A DNA stretch of 64,000 nucleotides, from the NCBI GenBank assembly GCA_002205125.1, contig NIOE01000008.1, forward strand, positions 310,001 to 374,000, in the 5' to 3' direction. The notes under the pieces are model-generated. The model had not been told where the DNA came from, did not search any database, and saw only the letters and a program-made list of their open reading frames with translations. The stretch comes from Roseateles noduli (GTDB lineage: Bacteria > Pseudomonadota > Gammaproteobacteria > Burkholderiales > Burkholderiaceae_C). Within the stretch, counting starts at the first letter, position 1; each line of letters begins with the position of its first letter. The translations under genes were made by a program, and so were the position numbers. This document shows positions 16,908 to 26,414 of the stretch, piece after piece.

Positions 16908-18140
16908 GTGAAGATCCTTGTCGTCAGCCAGTACTTCTGGCCGGAGACCTTCCGCGTCAACGAGATCGTCTCGGAGCTGGCCGCGCGTGGCCACGAGGTC
17001 ACGGTGCTCACCGGCCGGCCCAACTATCCGGAAGGCGTGCTGCATCCCGACTACGTGGCGGATCCGTCGCGCTTCTCGCGTTATGCGGGCGCGGACGTGC
17101 TGCGCGTGCCGCTGCGCCCGCGCGGCCGGGGCAGCCTGCAACTGGTACTGAACTACTGGAGCTTCGTGTTCTGGGGCGCGCTGAAGGGCCCGTGGCTGCT
17201 GCGCGGCCGGCGCTTCGACGCGATTTTCGTCTTCGAGACCTCGCCTATCACCGCGGCGTTGCCGGCGATCCTGCTGAAGTGGATCAAGCGCGCGCCGCTG
17301 TCGATGTGGGTGCTGGACCTGTGGCCGGACACGCTGCAGGCGGTGGGCATGGTCAGGACGGAGCGCCAGTTGAAGGCGGTCGGGCTGCTGTGCCGGTTCA
17401 TCTACCGTCGCTGTGACCTGATCCTTGGGCAGTCGCGCGCCTTCGTCGACCCGATCCGCCGCTGGGCGGGCTCGGCGGAGCGCTTCCGCTACTTCCCGCA
17501 GTGGTCGGAGGAAGTCTTCGACGCGCAGGCGGGCCCCGCCGCGCTGGCGCCGGAAGTGACCGCGCAGGGGCCGGGCTTCAACATCGTCTTCGCCGGCAAT
17601 ATCGGCGACGCGCAGGACTTCCCGTCGCTGCTGCGGGCCGCCGAGTTGACGCGCGACCGCCCGGACATCCGCTGGCTGATCGTCGGCGACGGCCGCGCGG
17701 CGCCGCAGGTCCGCGCGGACATCGAGCGGCTGGGGCTGTCCGACACCGTCATCATGCTCGGTCGCCATCCGGTCGAGCGCATGCCGGCGTTCTTCGCGGC
17801 CGCGGACGCGCTGCTGGTGTCGCTGAAGGCGGAGCCGATCTTCGCGATGACGATTCCCGGCAAGGTGCAGAGCTACCTGGCGGCGGGCAGGCCGCTGCTG
17901 GGCATGCTGGACGGTGAAGGCGCGCGGGTGATCGAGGCGTCCGGTGCCGGGCTTGTGGCCCCCGCCGGCGATGCGCAGGCCCTGGCGCGACAGGCCGTAG
18001 CGCTCGCCGACCTGGCGCCGGTCGAGCGCGAGCGCATGGGCGCTCAAGGACAGCGCTACGGGCTGGCGAACTTCAACCGTGCCACGCTCATGGGTCAGCT
18101 TGAGTCCTGGCTGTCCAACCGGGAGTCAATGGCCGGCTGA
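16908..18140 (+). CDS. wbuB: WbuB-like glycosyltransferase, probable L-FucNAc transferase
   Basis: This GT4-family protein of 410 aa begins KILVVSQYFWPETFRVNEIVSELAARGHEVTVLTGRPNYPEG, the typical N-terminus of WbuB/WbjE proteins that follow the FnlA-C/CapE-G genes in E. coli O26 and P. aeruginosa O11. The C-terminal half has FNIVFAGNIGDAQDFPSLLRAAEL, RWLIVGDG and EPIFAMTIPGKVQSYLAAGRPLLG (the EX7E region is modified). It most likely transfers L-FucNAc to a lipid-linked acceptor; that is inferred from family and context. The start is a GTG at 16908 with a purine stretch (aaggcgg) just after the capG stop. It is the last plus-strand gene, ending 59 bases from the convergent tviC-like gene. Confidence 0.86.
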   Translation: MKILVVSQYFWPETFRVNEIVSELAARGHEVTVLTGRPNYPEGVLHPDYVADPSRFSRYAGADVLRVPLRPRGRGSLQLVLNYWSFVFWGALKGPWLLRGRRFDAIFVFETSPITAALPAILLKWIKRAPLSMWVLDLWPDTLQAVGMVRTERQLKAVGLLCRFIYRRCDLILGQSRAFVDPIRRWAGSAERFRYFPQWSEEVFDAQAGPAALAPEVTAQGPGFNIVFAGNIGDAQDFPSLLRAAELTRDRPDIRWLIVGDGRAAPQVRADIERLGLSDTVIMLGRHPVERMPAFFAAADALLVSLKAEPIFAMTIPGKVQSYLAAGRPLLGMLDGEGARVIEASGAGLVAPAGDAQALARQAVALADLAPVERERMGAQGQRYGLANFNRATLMGQLESWLSNRESMAG

Positions 18141-18199
18141 CGCCGCCGCGGCGCATCGGGCACCGCGCCTACCAGCGTCGACGCTCGGTTACGGCTTGG

Positions 18200-19222
<1,023 letters not shown>

Positions 19223-19232
19223 TCAAAACCCC

Positions 19233-20519
19233 TCACAGCCGGCCGTCGGCGGCGCCTAGCGGCAGCACGCCCTTGACATCGAACAGCACCGCGTCGGGCT
19301 TGCCCAGCGCCTTGATGCCGCGCTCGCCCAACGTCGCGAACTGGTGATGGCCGACTGCCAGCACGATGGCGTCGTAAGTACCCGGGGTCGGCATCGCGGC
19401 CAGACAGGTCAGGCCGTACTCATGCTGCGCCTCGGCCAGGTCGATCCAAGGATCGTAGACATCAACGCCGGTGTTGTACTGCTGCAGCGCACGGACAATG
19501 TCAACCACTTTCGTATTGCGCACGTCCGGGCAGTTTTCCTTGAATGTCAGACCCAGCACCAGCACCTTTCCGCCCAGCACCGGCTTGTTCTTGCGCAGCA
19601 TCAGCTTGACGGTTTCATCCGCCACATGGCGGGCCATGCTGTCGTTGATGCGGCGGCCTGCGAGGATGACCTCGGGGTGGTAACCGACCTCTTGCGCCTT
19701 GTGGGTCAGGTAGTAAGGATCGACCCCGATGCAGTGGCCGCCGACCAGACCCGGACGGAACGGGAGGAAGTTCCACTTCGTGCCAGCAGCGATCAGCACC
19801 TCATGTGTGTCGATGCCGAGCTTGTGAAAGATCAGGCTGAGTTCATTCATCAGCGCTATGTTCACGTCGCGCTGCGTGTTCTCGATCACCTTGGCGGCCT
19901 CCGCCACCTTGATGCTGCTGGCCTTGTGCGTGCCGGCGACGATGATTGATGCGTACAGCGCATCGACCTCTTCTGCGATCGCTGGCGTGCTGCCGCTCGT
20001 GACCTTCTTGATCGTGGGCAGTCGGTGCTCTTTGTCGCCCGGATTGATGCGCTCGGGGCTGTAGCCGCAGAAGAAGCCGTCATTGAACTTGAGCCCGCTG
20101 CACTTTTCGAGGATAGGCACGCAGACTTCCTCTGTGGCACCGGGATACACCGTCGACTCATAGATGACGATATCGCCCTGCTTGAGAACCTTGCCGACCG
20201 TTTCGCTGGCTTTCACCAAAGGCGTCATGTCGGGCCGATTGGCCTGATCGACCGGCGTCGGCACAGTGACGATGAACACCCGGGCTTCTTTCAGGTCGTC
20301 CAGCAAATCGCTGTAACGCAGGTGACGAGCCTCGCCCAGTTCTTCAGGGCTGCACTCCAGCGTATGGTCCTGCCCACCCCGCAACTCAGCCACGCGCCTG
20401 GCACTGATATCGAAGCCGATGACTGGGCGACGCTTGCCGAACTCGACCGCCAGCGGCAGCCCGACATACCCCAATCCAATCACAGCGAGGGTTTTCTGGT
20501 TCAGATTCTGATCACTCAT
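19233..20519 (-). CDS. tviB: UDP-HexNAc 6-dehydrogenase (TviB/WbpO-like)
   Basis: This NAD-dependent dehydrogenase of 428 aa oxidises C6 of UDP-GlcNAc or UDP-GalNAc twice to give the uronic acid. It shows VIGLGYVGLPLAVEFGKRRPVIGFDI (Rossmann), VTVPTPVDQANRPDM, YESTVYPGATEEVCVPILE, the GFFCGYSPERINPGDKEH signature, GLVGGHCIGVDPYYLTHKAQ with the catalytic Cys, and VLGLTFKENCPDVRNTKV. These match the Vi polysaccharide TviB / WbpO clade. It is the only UDP-sugar 6-dehydrogenase in the window, so it may feed both the GalNAcA branch (with the TviC-like epimerase) and the WbpB/E/D branch. A 147-bp spacer separates it from wbpM. Confidence 0.92.
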   Translation of the reverse strand: MSDQNLNQKTLAVIGLGYVGLPLAVEFGKRRPVIGFDISARRVAELRGGQDHTLECSPEELGEARHLRYSDLLDDLKEARVFIVTVPTPVDQANRPDMTPLVKASETVGKVLKQGDIVIYESTVYPGATEEVCVPILEKCSGLKFNDGFFCGYSPERINPGDKEHRLPTIKKVTSGSTPAIAEEVDALYASIIVAGTHKASSIKVAEAAKVIENTQRDVNIALMNELSLIFHKLGIDTHEVLIAAGTKWNFLPFRPGLVGGHCIGVDPYYLTHKAQEVGYHPEVILAGRRINDSMARHVADETVKLMLRKNKPVLGGKVLVLGLTFKENCPDVRNTKVVDIVRALQQYNTGVDVYDPWIDLAEAQHEYGLTCLAAMPTPGTYDAIVLAVGHHQFATLGERGIKALGKPDAVLFDVKGVLPLGAADGRL

Positions 20520-20666
20520 GTTCGTTCTTTGAAGGTCCTGCCCTTGACTTGACTGCGCGCGAGATGCCGACCGGGAGGGCTAATGCCCCGAAAGCCGGGA
20601 CGCTCCGGCCAACAGCGGGCAGCAGTCTACCTCGCGCGCGATAGCGAGCGCCGTGCGGGCCCCTGT

Positions 20667-22526
20667 TCAACGGGGTTGATACTCGGTGACAAAGTCATGC
20701 AAGCGCAGTCGCACATCCCGCGAATTGGCGCCTCCGCCATCGGCAGTCAGCCACGCCTGCAGATTGGCCAACCAGTCCTCCGAGCCGCGCTCGTGAAGCT
20801 GTGCGATACGCAGACGTGGATGCGGCGACGATAGTGTCTGGTCGGCGTCGGCGAGCAACTCCTCGTAAAGCTTCTCCCCGGGTCGCAGACCCGTGAAGGC
20901 GATCCGGGTGTCTGCCTGGCCGCTCATGCGCAACAGGTTGCGGGCCAGATCGACGATCTTCACCGGCTCCCCCATGTCCAACACGTAGACCTGCCCGTTC
21001 TCTGCCATTGACACGGCCTGTAGAACCAATCCCGCCGCTTCGGGAATGGTCATGAAGTAGCGGGTGATTTCCGGATGCGTGACCGTCAAGGGGCCTCCAT
21101 TGGCCAACTGCTCCTTGAACTTCGGAATCACGCTGCCGCTGGAACCGAGGACGTTGCCGAACCGCACCGCCATCAACCTAGTCGCTCCGCCTCTGGCCGC
21201 GAGGCTTGACAACACCATCTCCGATGCTCGTTTGCTCGCGCCCATCACGTTGGTCGGATTCACCGCCTTGTCGGTCGAGATCAGCACAAAACGCTCGGCT
21301 GCCACTTCCATGGCGGCCACCGCGGTCCTATAGGTACCGAGCACGTTGTTCCGCATGCATCCCCACGCGTTCTCCTCCTCCATCAGCGGCACATGCTTGT
21401 AAGCCGCCGCATGGAAGACGATCTGCGGCCGGTACTTCCCGAACGTGAACCTGAGGTGCTCCAGGTCCTTCACGTCTCCGATCAGCCTCACCAGCGGAAT
21501 GTGCGGGAACTTCTCGCCCAGCTCCTGCTCGATCGAATACAGCGCGAACTCGCTCAGCTCGTACAGCACGATCTTCGACGGGCCGTAGCGCGCCACCTGC
21601 CGGCACAGCTCCGACCCGATCGATCCGCCCGCGCCGGTGATCAGCACCACCTTGCCGCCGATGCACTCGCTAATGCCGCCTTCGTCGAGCTCCACCGGCT
21701 CGCGCCCGAGCAGGTCCTCGGGCTCGATATCGCGCACCTGGTTGACCGTGCGTCCGGCCAGGAGTTCCTGGCTGCTCGGCACCGTCAGCACGCCCAGCCC
21801 CGTCCTGCCCGCCAGGTCCAGCGCACGACGTCGTTCCGGCGTCGTCGCCGCCGGCATCGCCACGATCACGTGCGTGATGCCGTGCATGTCGGCCAGCCGC
21901 GTGGCGTCCTCCAGCGTGCCGATCACCGGCACGCCCGCGACGCGCGCCCCGCGCTTCTCCGGCGCGTCGTCCAGATAACCCACGACCACCCAGCCCTGCT
22001 GGTGCTGGATCCCCGCCACCAGCAGCCGCCCGGCGTCGCCCGCGCCCATCACCAGCGCGCGGCGCTGCTCCAGCGCGCTGCCGCTGATGCGGCTGCGCAT
22101 GTGCTCATAGAGCATGCGATAGGCCATGCGCATGGTCGCCAGCGCCATCAGCGTGAACACGGGATGCAGCGCCAGCACCGCGCGCGGCACCTTGGTCAGC
22201 TGCGCCATCAGCACCGCCACCGCCGCGATCAGGCCCGCGAGGATGCACACCGCCGCCAGCCGCTTGACCTCGCCGAAGCCGCTGAAGCGCCACATCCCCT
22301 TGGGCACGCGGAACAGCTTCAGGAACAGCGCGTACAACGCGACGATGCCCAGCATCACCCAGTGGTCGTAGTCGGGCCGGGCCTCGAACCAGCGCTCGAA
22401 GCCGAGGCGGAACAGATACGTCGCCTGCCACGCGAGCGCCACCGCCGCCATGTCCAGCGCGAGCGCCGCCGCCTCGCGGTACGGGCGGATGCGCGTCAGG
22501 AATGCGTCCAGGGACAACCAGTTCAT
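20667..22526 (-). CDS. wbpM: Membrane-bound UDP-GlcNAc 4,6-dehydratase (WbpM/CapD/PglF-like)
   Basis: This 619-aa protein has about four to five N-terminal membrane helices, a first nucleotide-binding region (MGAGDAGRLLVAGIQHQQ) and a C-terminal SDR dehydratase domain (ITGAGGSIGSELCRQVARYGP, FHAAAYKHVPLMEEE, STDKAVNPTNVMGASKRASE, VRFGNVLGSSGSVIPKF). It makes UDP-2-acetamido-2,6-dideoxy-xylo-hexos-4-ulose, the parent of QuiNAc, FucNAc and bacillosamine-type sugars. It lies with a PglC-type transferase and a DegT aminotransferase, the same set as in QuiNAc4N/bacillosamine pathways. The 3' third reads lower in GC than the 5' part, which may mark a recombination boundary inside the gene. Confidence 0.92.
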   Translation of the reverse strand: MNWLSLDAFLTRIRPYREAAALALDMAAVALAWQATYLFRLGFERWFEARPDYDHWVMLGIVALYALFLKLFRVPKGMWRFSGFGEVKRLAAVCILAGLIAAVAVLMAQLTKVPRAVLALHPVFTLMALATMRMAYRMLYEHMRSRISGSALEQRRALVMGAGDAGRLLVAGIQHQQGWVVVGYLDDAPEKRGARVAGVPVIGTLEDATRLADMHGITHVIVAMPAATTPERRRALDLAGRTGLGVLTVPSSQELLAGRTVNQVRDIEPEDLLGREPVELDEGGISECIGGKVVLITGAGGSIGSELCRQVARYGPSKIVLYELSEFALYSIEQELGEKFPHIPLVRLIGDVKDLEHLRFTFGKYRPQIVFHAAAYKHVPLMEEENAWGCMRNNVLGTYRTAVAAMEVAAERFVLISTDKAVNPTNVMGASKRASEMVLSSLAARGGATRLMAVRFGNVLGSSGSVIPKFKEQLANGGPLTVTHPEITRYFMTIPEAAGLVLQAVSMAENGQVYVLDMGEPVKIVDLARNLLRMSGQADTRIAFTGLRPGEKLYEELLADADQTLSSPHPRLRIAQLHERGSEDWLANLQAWLTADGGGANSRDVRLRLHDFVTEYQPR

Positions 22527-22532
22527 CGTGTG

Positions 22533-22556
22533 CTCTTGTTCTCTTGTTCTCTGGTC
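22533..22556. repeat. Three 8-bp tandem units between wbpM and the sugar transferase gene
   Basis: The unit CTCTTGTT occurs at 22533-22540 and 22541-22548, followed by the degenerate copy CTCTGGTC at 22549-22556. It fills the 33-bp spacer and, on the minus strand, lies where the wbpM ribosome-binding site should be (it reads as AAGAG/AACAAGAG). Confidence 0.7.
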
Positions 22557-22559
22557 TGC

Positions 22560-23153
22560 TCAGGTCTTGATCGCGCCCAGCGTGGCCAGGATCAGCCGGA
22601 TGTCGCCCATCAGGCTGGCGTTGCGCACGTAGTCCGCGGCCAGGCCCAGCTTCATCGGCATGACGACCTCGACGTACTCGCGCTCCGGATCGGCGGCCTG
22701 CGCCAGCAGCTCGCTCTCGTTGCGGAAGCTCAGCGAGGCCGGATCGGTGATGCCCGGCCGCACCGACAGCACCAGCGCGCGCAGCTCCGCCGGGTACAGC
22801 GCCACGTAGCGCGGCACCTCGGGCCGCGGGCCCACCAGGCTCATCGCGCCACGCAGCACGTCCCACAGCTGGGGCAGCTCGTCGACCTTGCTCGCGCGCA
22901 GCCAGCGGCCGCTGCGCGTGATGCGCGCGTCGTCGCCGATGGTGATCTGCGGACCGAGGCTGGGCGCGTCGACGCGCATCGTGCGGAACTTGTGGATGCG
23001 GAAGGGGCGGCCGAAGCGTCCCACCCGCTCCTGCCGGAACATCACCGGCCCGCGCGAGTCGAGCTTGATCCACGCCGCCACGACCAGCAGCAGCGGGCTC
23101 AGCAGCAGCAGGCCCACACCGGCGCAGAGGATGTCGAAGAGTCGCTTGGCCAT
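22560..23153 (-). CDS. Monotopic phosphoglycosyl transferase (PglC-like initiating enzyme)
   Basis: This small sugar-1-phosphate transferase of 197 aa attaches a sugar phosphate to undecaprenyl phosphate, using the monotopic PGT fold. It has an N-terminal re-entrant hydrophobic segment (FDILCAGVGLLLLSPLLLVVAAWIK), then MFRQERVGRFGRPFRIHKFRTM, the catalytic Asp-Glu pair in KVDELPQLWDVLRG, and MSLVGPRPEV. At about 200 aa it resembles PglC/WbtB and not the longer WbaP enzymes with extra N-terminal helices, so a diNAcBac- or QuiNAc4N-type donor is plausible. It lies between wbpM and a sugar aminotransferase. With the WecA-like enzyme at 1383 there are two initiating activities in this locus. Confidence 0.92.
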   Translation of the reverse strand: MAKRLFDILCAGVGLLLLSPLLLVVAAWIKLDSRGPVMFRQERVGRFGRPFRIHKFRTMRVDAPSLGPQITIGDDARITRSGRWLRASKVDELPQLWDVLRGAMSLVGPRPEVPRYVALYPAELRALVLSVRPGITDPASLSFRNESELLAQAADPEREYVEVVMPMKLGLAADYVRNASLMGDIRLILATLGAIKT

Positions 23154-23177
23154 CGGCCTGTTCCCGATCGGTGAGGC

Positions 23178-24362
23178 TCAGAAACCCAGGCTGCGGCGCA
23201 CCGCGTCGATGACGCGCTCGACCTGCTCGTCGGTCATCGCCGTGTACAGCGGGATGGTGACCGTGCGCTCATAGGCCTTCTGCGACTCGGGGAACATCTC
23301 GGCCGTCAGGCCGTAGCGTTCCTTCCAGTACGGATGCTGGTGCAGCGGCACGTAGTGCACGCTGCAGCCGATGCCCTGCTCGAACATGCGCTCGATGAAG
23401 AGGTCGCGCGACACGCCGGCCGCCACGGCCGCATCGGACAGGCGCAGCACGTACAGGTGCCAGCTGTGCACGTCCTCGTTGGGGGCCTTGGGCGGCAGGA
23501 TCAGCGGCAGGTCGGCGAGCGCCTCGAAGTAGCGCGCGGCGATCTGCTCGCGCCGCTTCTGGAAGGCCGGCAGCCGCTTGAGCTGGTGCAGCCCCAGCGC
23601 CGCGGCGATGTCGGTCAGGTTGTACTTGAAGCCGGGGGCGACGATCTCGTAGTACCAGCTCGGCACCTTCGCCGTGAAGCGGTCGAAGGCATCGCGGTTG
23701 ATGCCGTGCAGCCGCATCACGCGGGCGCGCTTGGCCAGCTCCGGATCGCGCGTGACCAGCATGCCGCCCTCGCCCGTCGTCATCGTCTTGTTGGCGTAGA
23801 AGCTGAACACCGTGGCGTTGCTGCCCATGGTGCCGATCAGCTCCTTCTCCAGCGTCGTGGGCAGCGCGTGCGCGGCGTCCTCGACCACCTTCAGGCCGTG
23901 CCTGCGGGCGATGTCCAGCAGCGACAGCATGTCCACCGCCAGGCCGGCGTAGTGCACCGGGATGATCGCCTTCGTGCGCGGCGTGATCGCGGCCTCGATC
24001 TGGTCGATCGCGATGTTCATCGTCGCCGGGTCGATGTCGACCAGCTTCACGTCCGCGCCCATGTAGCGCACCACCTCGGCCGTCGCGGTGAACGTGTGCG
24101 TCGTGGTGATGACCTCGTCACCGGGGCCGATGCCCAGGGCCTCCAGCGCCAGGTGCAGTCCGGCGGTCGCGGAATTGACGGCGATGCACTCGATCTGCGG
24201 CTCGGCCAGGAACTCGGCGAAGGCCTGCTCGAAGCGCTTCGCCTTCGGGCCGGTCGTGATCCAGCCGCTCCGGAGCGTGTCGACGACCTCGGCGATCTCC
24301 TCCTCGCCCAGCTCGGGCAGCGCGAAGGGAAGGAACGGCAGCTTCGGATCGGTGGTGCTCAT
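23178..24362 (-). CDS. DegT/DnrJ/EryC1 PLP-dependent nucleotide-sugar aminotransferase
   Basis: This fold-type I aminotransferase of 394 aa adds an amine to a keto-sugar nucleotide. It shows [55 protein letters not shown], and the PLP lysine in [15 protein letters not shown]. The first residues ([20 protein letters not shown]) resemble 4-aminotransferases such as PglE/PseC/ArnB. Given the WbpM dehydratase and PglC-type transferase just downstream, it probably converts the 4-keto-6-deoxy sugar to a 4-amino sugar (QuiNAc4N or FucNAc4N). The ATG at 24362 overlaps the stop of the upstream methyltransferase by ATGA; the longer frame to 24620 lies inside that gene and was rejected. Confidence 0.9.
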   Translation of the reverse strand: MSTTDPKLPFLPFALPELGEEEIAEVVDTLRSGWITTGPKAKRFEQAFAEFLAEPQIECIAVNSATAGLHLALEALGIGPGDEVITTTHTFTATAEVVRYMGADVKLVDIDPATMNIAIDQIEAAITPRTKAIIPVHYAGLAVDMLSLLDIARRHGLKVVEDAAHALPTTLEKELIGTMGSNATVFSFYANKTMTTGEGGMLVTRDPELAKRARVMRLHGINRDAFDRFTAKVPSWYYEIVAPGFKYNLTDIAAALGLHQLKRLPAFQKRREQIAARYFEALADLPLILPPKAPNEDVHSWHLYVLRLSDAAVAAGVSRDLFIERMFEQGIGCSVHYVPLHQHPYWKERYGLTAEMFPESQKAYERTVTIPLYTAMTDEQVERVIDAVRRSLGF

Positions 24363-25084
24363 GATGTCTTGGTGATCAGCGCCAGCACGTGGCTGCGCAG
24401 AAAGGGGATCGTGTTGAGGACGCGGTAGGCGCCGGGGTGGACGCGACAGGCGGCACGCGCGATCGGCGGGGCCAGCGTGACGCGGCGCACCGCCATCCGG
24501 CCCTCGGGGAACAGCGCGCGCACGCGTTTCAGCGGCACGCCCCGGACGTCGGGATTGCGCGGATTGTCGACGATGAAGTCGTACCAGAGCACCGCCCCGC
24601 CCGGCTTCACCCAGCGCCACATCGCGTCGGCGAGGCGGCGTTGCAGGCCGTCGTCCAGGATGGAGGAGAACACCGTCGACTGCAGCACCAGGTCCTGGCT
24701 GCCGGGCTCGACGTCGGCCTGCGACGCGTCGCCCGCCAGCAGCCGCACTTGCTGCGGCAGCGCGGCGCGCGCGGCCTCCAGACGTTCGGGCAACAGCTCG
24801 ATGCCGGTCAAGTGCTGCGGCAGCAGGCCCAGCCGCAGCATGTCCATCAGGTTGCCGCCGGCGCCGCAGCCGACCTCGGCCATGCGCCAGTCGCTCAACG
24901 GCACGGCGGGGTCGGCCAACGACGCGCGGTGCGCCGCCAGCAGGCGCAGCATCGCGGCCTGACGCTCGTGCAGCATCTGCCAGACTTCCGGGCGCAGCAG
25001 GCTGTAGCGCTCCAGCCCGGCCAGCCGCTGGTCGCGGCGGGCGTATCGCTGGGCGATGGCCTGGAGTTCTCGGTCCTGGGTCAT
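24359..25084 (-). CDS. Class I SAM-dependent methyltransferase
   Basis: This protein of 241 aa has a typical SAM-binding order: [18 protein letters not shown] (motif I), [18 protein letters not shown] (acidic loop, motif post-I), [30 protein letters not shown] (motifs II-III) and [12 protein letters not shown]. It may methylate a sugar hydroxyl or the non-reducing terminal residue, which in ABC-type pathways stops chain growth; here, with Wzy-type genes, side decoration seems likelier. The acceptor is unknown. The long open frame that extends to 26320 is an antisense shadow over the next gene; the ATG at 25084 is the first that gives a compact protein. It overlaps the aminotransferase by ATGA. 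Confidence 0.85.
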   Translation of the reverse strand: MTQDRELQAIAQRYARRDQRLAGLERYSLLRPEVWQMLHERQAAMLRLLAAHRASLADPAVPLSDWRMAEVGCGAGGNLMDMLRLGLLPQHLTGIELLPERLEAARAALPQQVRLLAGDASQADVEPGSQDLVLQSTVFSSILDDGLQRRLADAMWRWVKPGGAVLWYDFIVDNPRNPDVRGVPLKRVRALFPEGRMAVRRVTLAPPIARAACRVHPGAYRVLNTIPFLRSHVLALITKTS

Positions 25085-25111
25085 GTCGTCGTCGGCGGAA
25101 CGCCGTGGTGA

Positions 25112-25156
25112 GGACTGCGTTGATCGGGACTGCGTGAATCGGAACTGCGAAAACAG
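25112..25156. repeat. Three 15-bp imperfect tandem units
   Basis: Units start at 25112 (ggactgcgttgatcg), 25127 (ggactgcgtgaatcg) and 25142 (gaactgcgaaaacag). They sit in the 83-bp spacer between the glycosyltransferase at 25168 and the methyltransferase at 24359. They are noncoding. Confidence 0.75.
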
Positions 25157-25167
25157 GAAAAGTCGGG

Positions 25168-26400
25168 TCAGGACACCGCGTCGATGAAACGCTGCGCCAG
25201 CACAGGATAGGTGTGATTCGCGAGCACGAACTCGCGGCCGCGGCGCCCCATGGCGGCGCGCTCGTCGGCCGGAACGGCGGCGAGCTGGAGCAGGCCTTCC
25301 GCGACCGCGTTCGCGTCCTGCGGCGGCACCGTCAGCCCGGCGCCGGCCTCGGCCACCGGATCGTTGCCCGCCTCCACCGAATGCAGCACCGGGCGCTGCG
25401 CCATCATGTAGTCCATCAGCTTGTTGGGCGCGATGCCGAAGCGGTAGATCGGCGTGCGCTGCCAGCCGATGTAGGCGATGTCGAAGCCCTTCAGCAGCGA
25501 CGGGATCTGCGCCTTCGGGATCGCGGGGAACAGGGCGACGTTCGTCAGGCCTTCGTCGCGCACGCGCGCTTCCAGGTGCTCCCGCAGATGCCCGCCCCCG
25601 ACCAGCACGAAGCTCAGCGCCGCGCTCTCCGGACGCTGCGCGTCCTTGAGCCGCTTCGCCGCGTCCAGCAGCACGTCCAGCGCGTTGGGCTCGCCCATCG
25701 AGCCGGCGTAGCCGACGACGGTGCGCCCCGCCGCCCGCTCGGCGTCCAGGTGCGCCTGGATCGCGGCGTCCAGCGGCTCGCCGTCCTCGGACCATTCGTC
25801 CAGCGTGATGCCGTTGGGCACGATGTGCAGCTTCTTCAGGTCGAGGCCGTGCGCGGCCATGTGCTGATGCACCTTGGGCAGCATGGACACGACGACGTCG
25901 GCGTCGCGGTAGGCGTCGTTCTCCGCCTTCTGGCAGAGCATCGCGAACGGGTGCCACTTCGACATGCCCGACAGCTCGATGGGCGACAGCGGCCAGAGGT
26001 CGTGCACCTCGTAGACCAGCTTGGCCTTGGCGAGCTTCGCGACCCGGCGCGCGACCCAGATGTCCATCGGGTAGGTGCTGGACGCGATCACCACGTCCGG
26101 CGCGAACTCGCGTGCCAGGATGTCGGCGTCCTTCCAGACCTGGCGGCAGAAGGACCAGATGTTCTTGACCCGGCCGGTGCCGTTGCCCTGGTACTCGGGC
26201 GTGTCGTAGAAGAGGTAGTTCACGCCGCTCATCGCCGCCATGCCCGGCTCGGGCTGGGTGGTGCGCACATGCGAGTAGGACGCGCCCAGGATCAGCGCCT
26301 GGTGCCCCGTCCTCACCCATTCGCGGGCGAGGTAGAACGGGCGGAATTCCATGCCGTGCTTCGGCGAGCCGGCGTAGTGGTTGATCAGCAGCAGCTTCAT
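25168..26400 (-). CDS. GT4-family glycosyltransferase (WbuB/WcaI-like)
   Basis: This GT-B glycosyltransferase of 410 aa begins [43 protein letters not shown], close to the WbuB/WcaI N-terminal pattern. It has [67 protein letters not shown], and the C-terminal [29 protein letters not shown] in the EX7E position. It resembles transferases for amino sugars such as FucNAc4N or QuiNAc derivatives. The start ATG at 26398-26400 follows the previous stop by 14 bases. The neighbouring aminotransferase and methyltransferase suggest it handles a rare 6-deoxy amino sugar, but this is inferred. Confidence 0.84.
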   Translation of the reverse strand: MKLLLINHYAGSPKHGMEFRPFYLAREWVRTGHQALILGASYSHVRTTQPEPGMAAMSGVNYLFYDTPEYQGNGTGRVKNIWSFCRQVWKDADILAREFAPDVVIASSTYPMDIWVARRVAKLAKAKLVYEVHDLWPLSPIELSGMSKWHPFAMLCQKAENDAYRDADVVVSMLPKVHQHMAAHGLDLKKLHIVPNGITLDEWSEDGEPLDAAIQAHLDAERAAGRTVVGYAGSMGEPNALDVLLDAAKRLKDAQRPESAALSFVLVGGGHLREHLEARVRDEGLTNVALFPAIPKAQIPSLLKGFDIAYIGWQRTPIYRFGIAPNKLMDYMMAQRPVLHSVEAGNDPVAEAGAGLTVPPQDANAVAEGLLQLAAVPADERAAMGRRGREFVLANHTYPVLAQRFIDAVS

Positions 26401-26414
26401 GGGAATGGAGAGAC

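Noticed and set aside
18141-18199. Terminator between the convergent wbuB-like and tviC-like genes
   Set aside because: A GCCGCCGCGGCG palindrome is present, but it has no T tract and is short; I do not call it.
24359-26320. Single 653-aa protein fusing a long Arg/Gly-rich region to the methyltransferase
   Set aside because: The first 412 residues are a shadow of the glycosyltransferase gene at 25168-26400; the methyltransferase stands alone from 25084.
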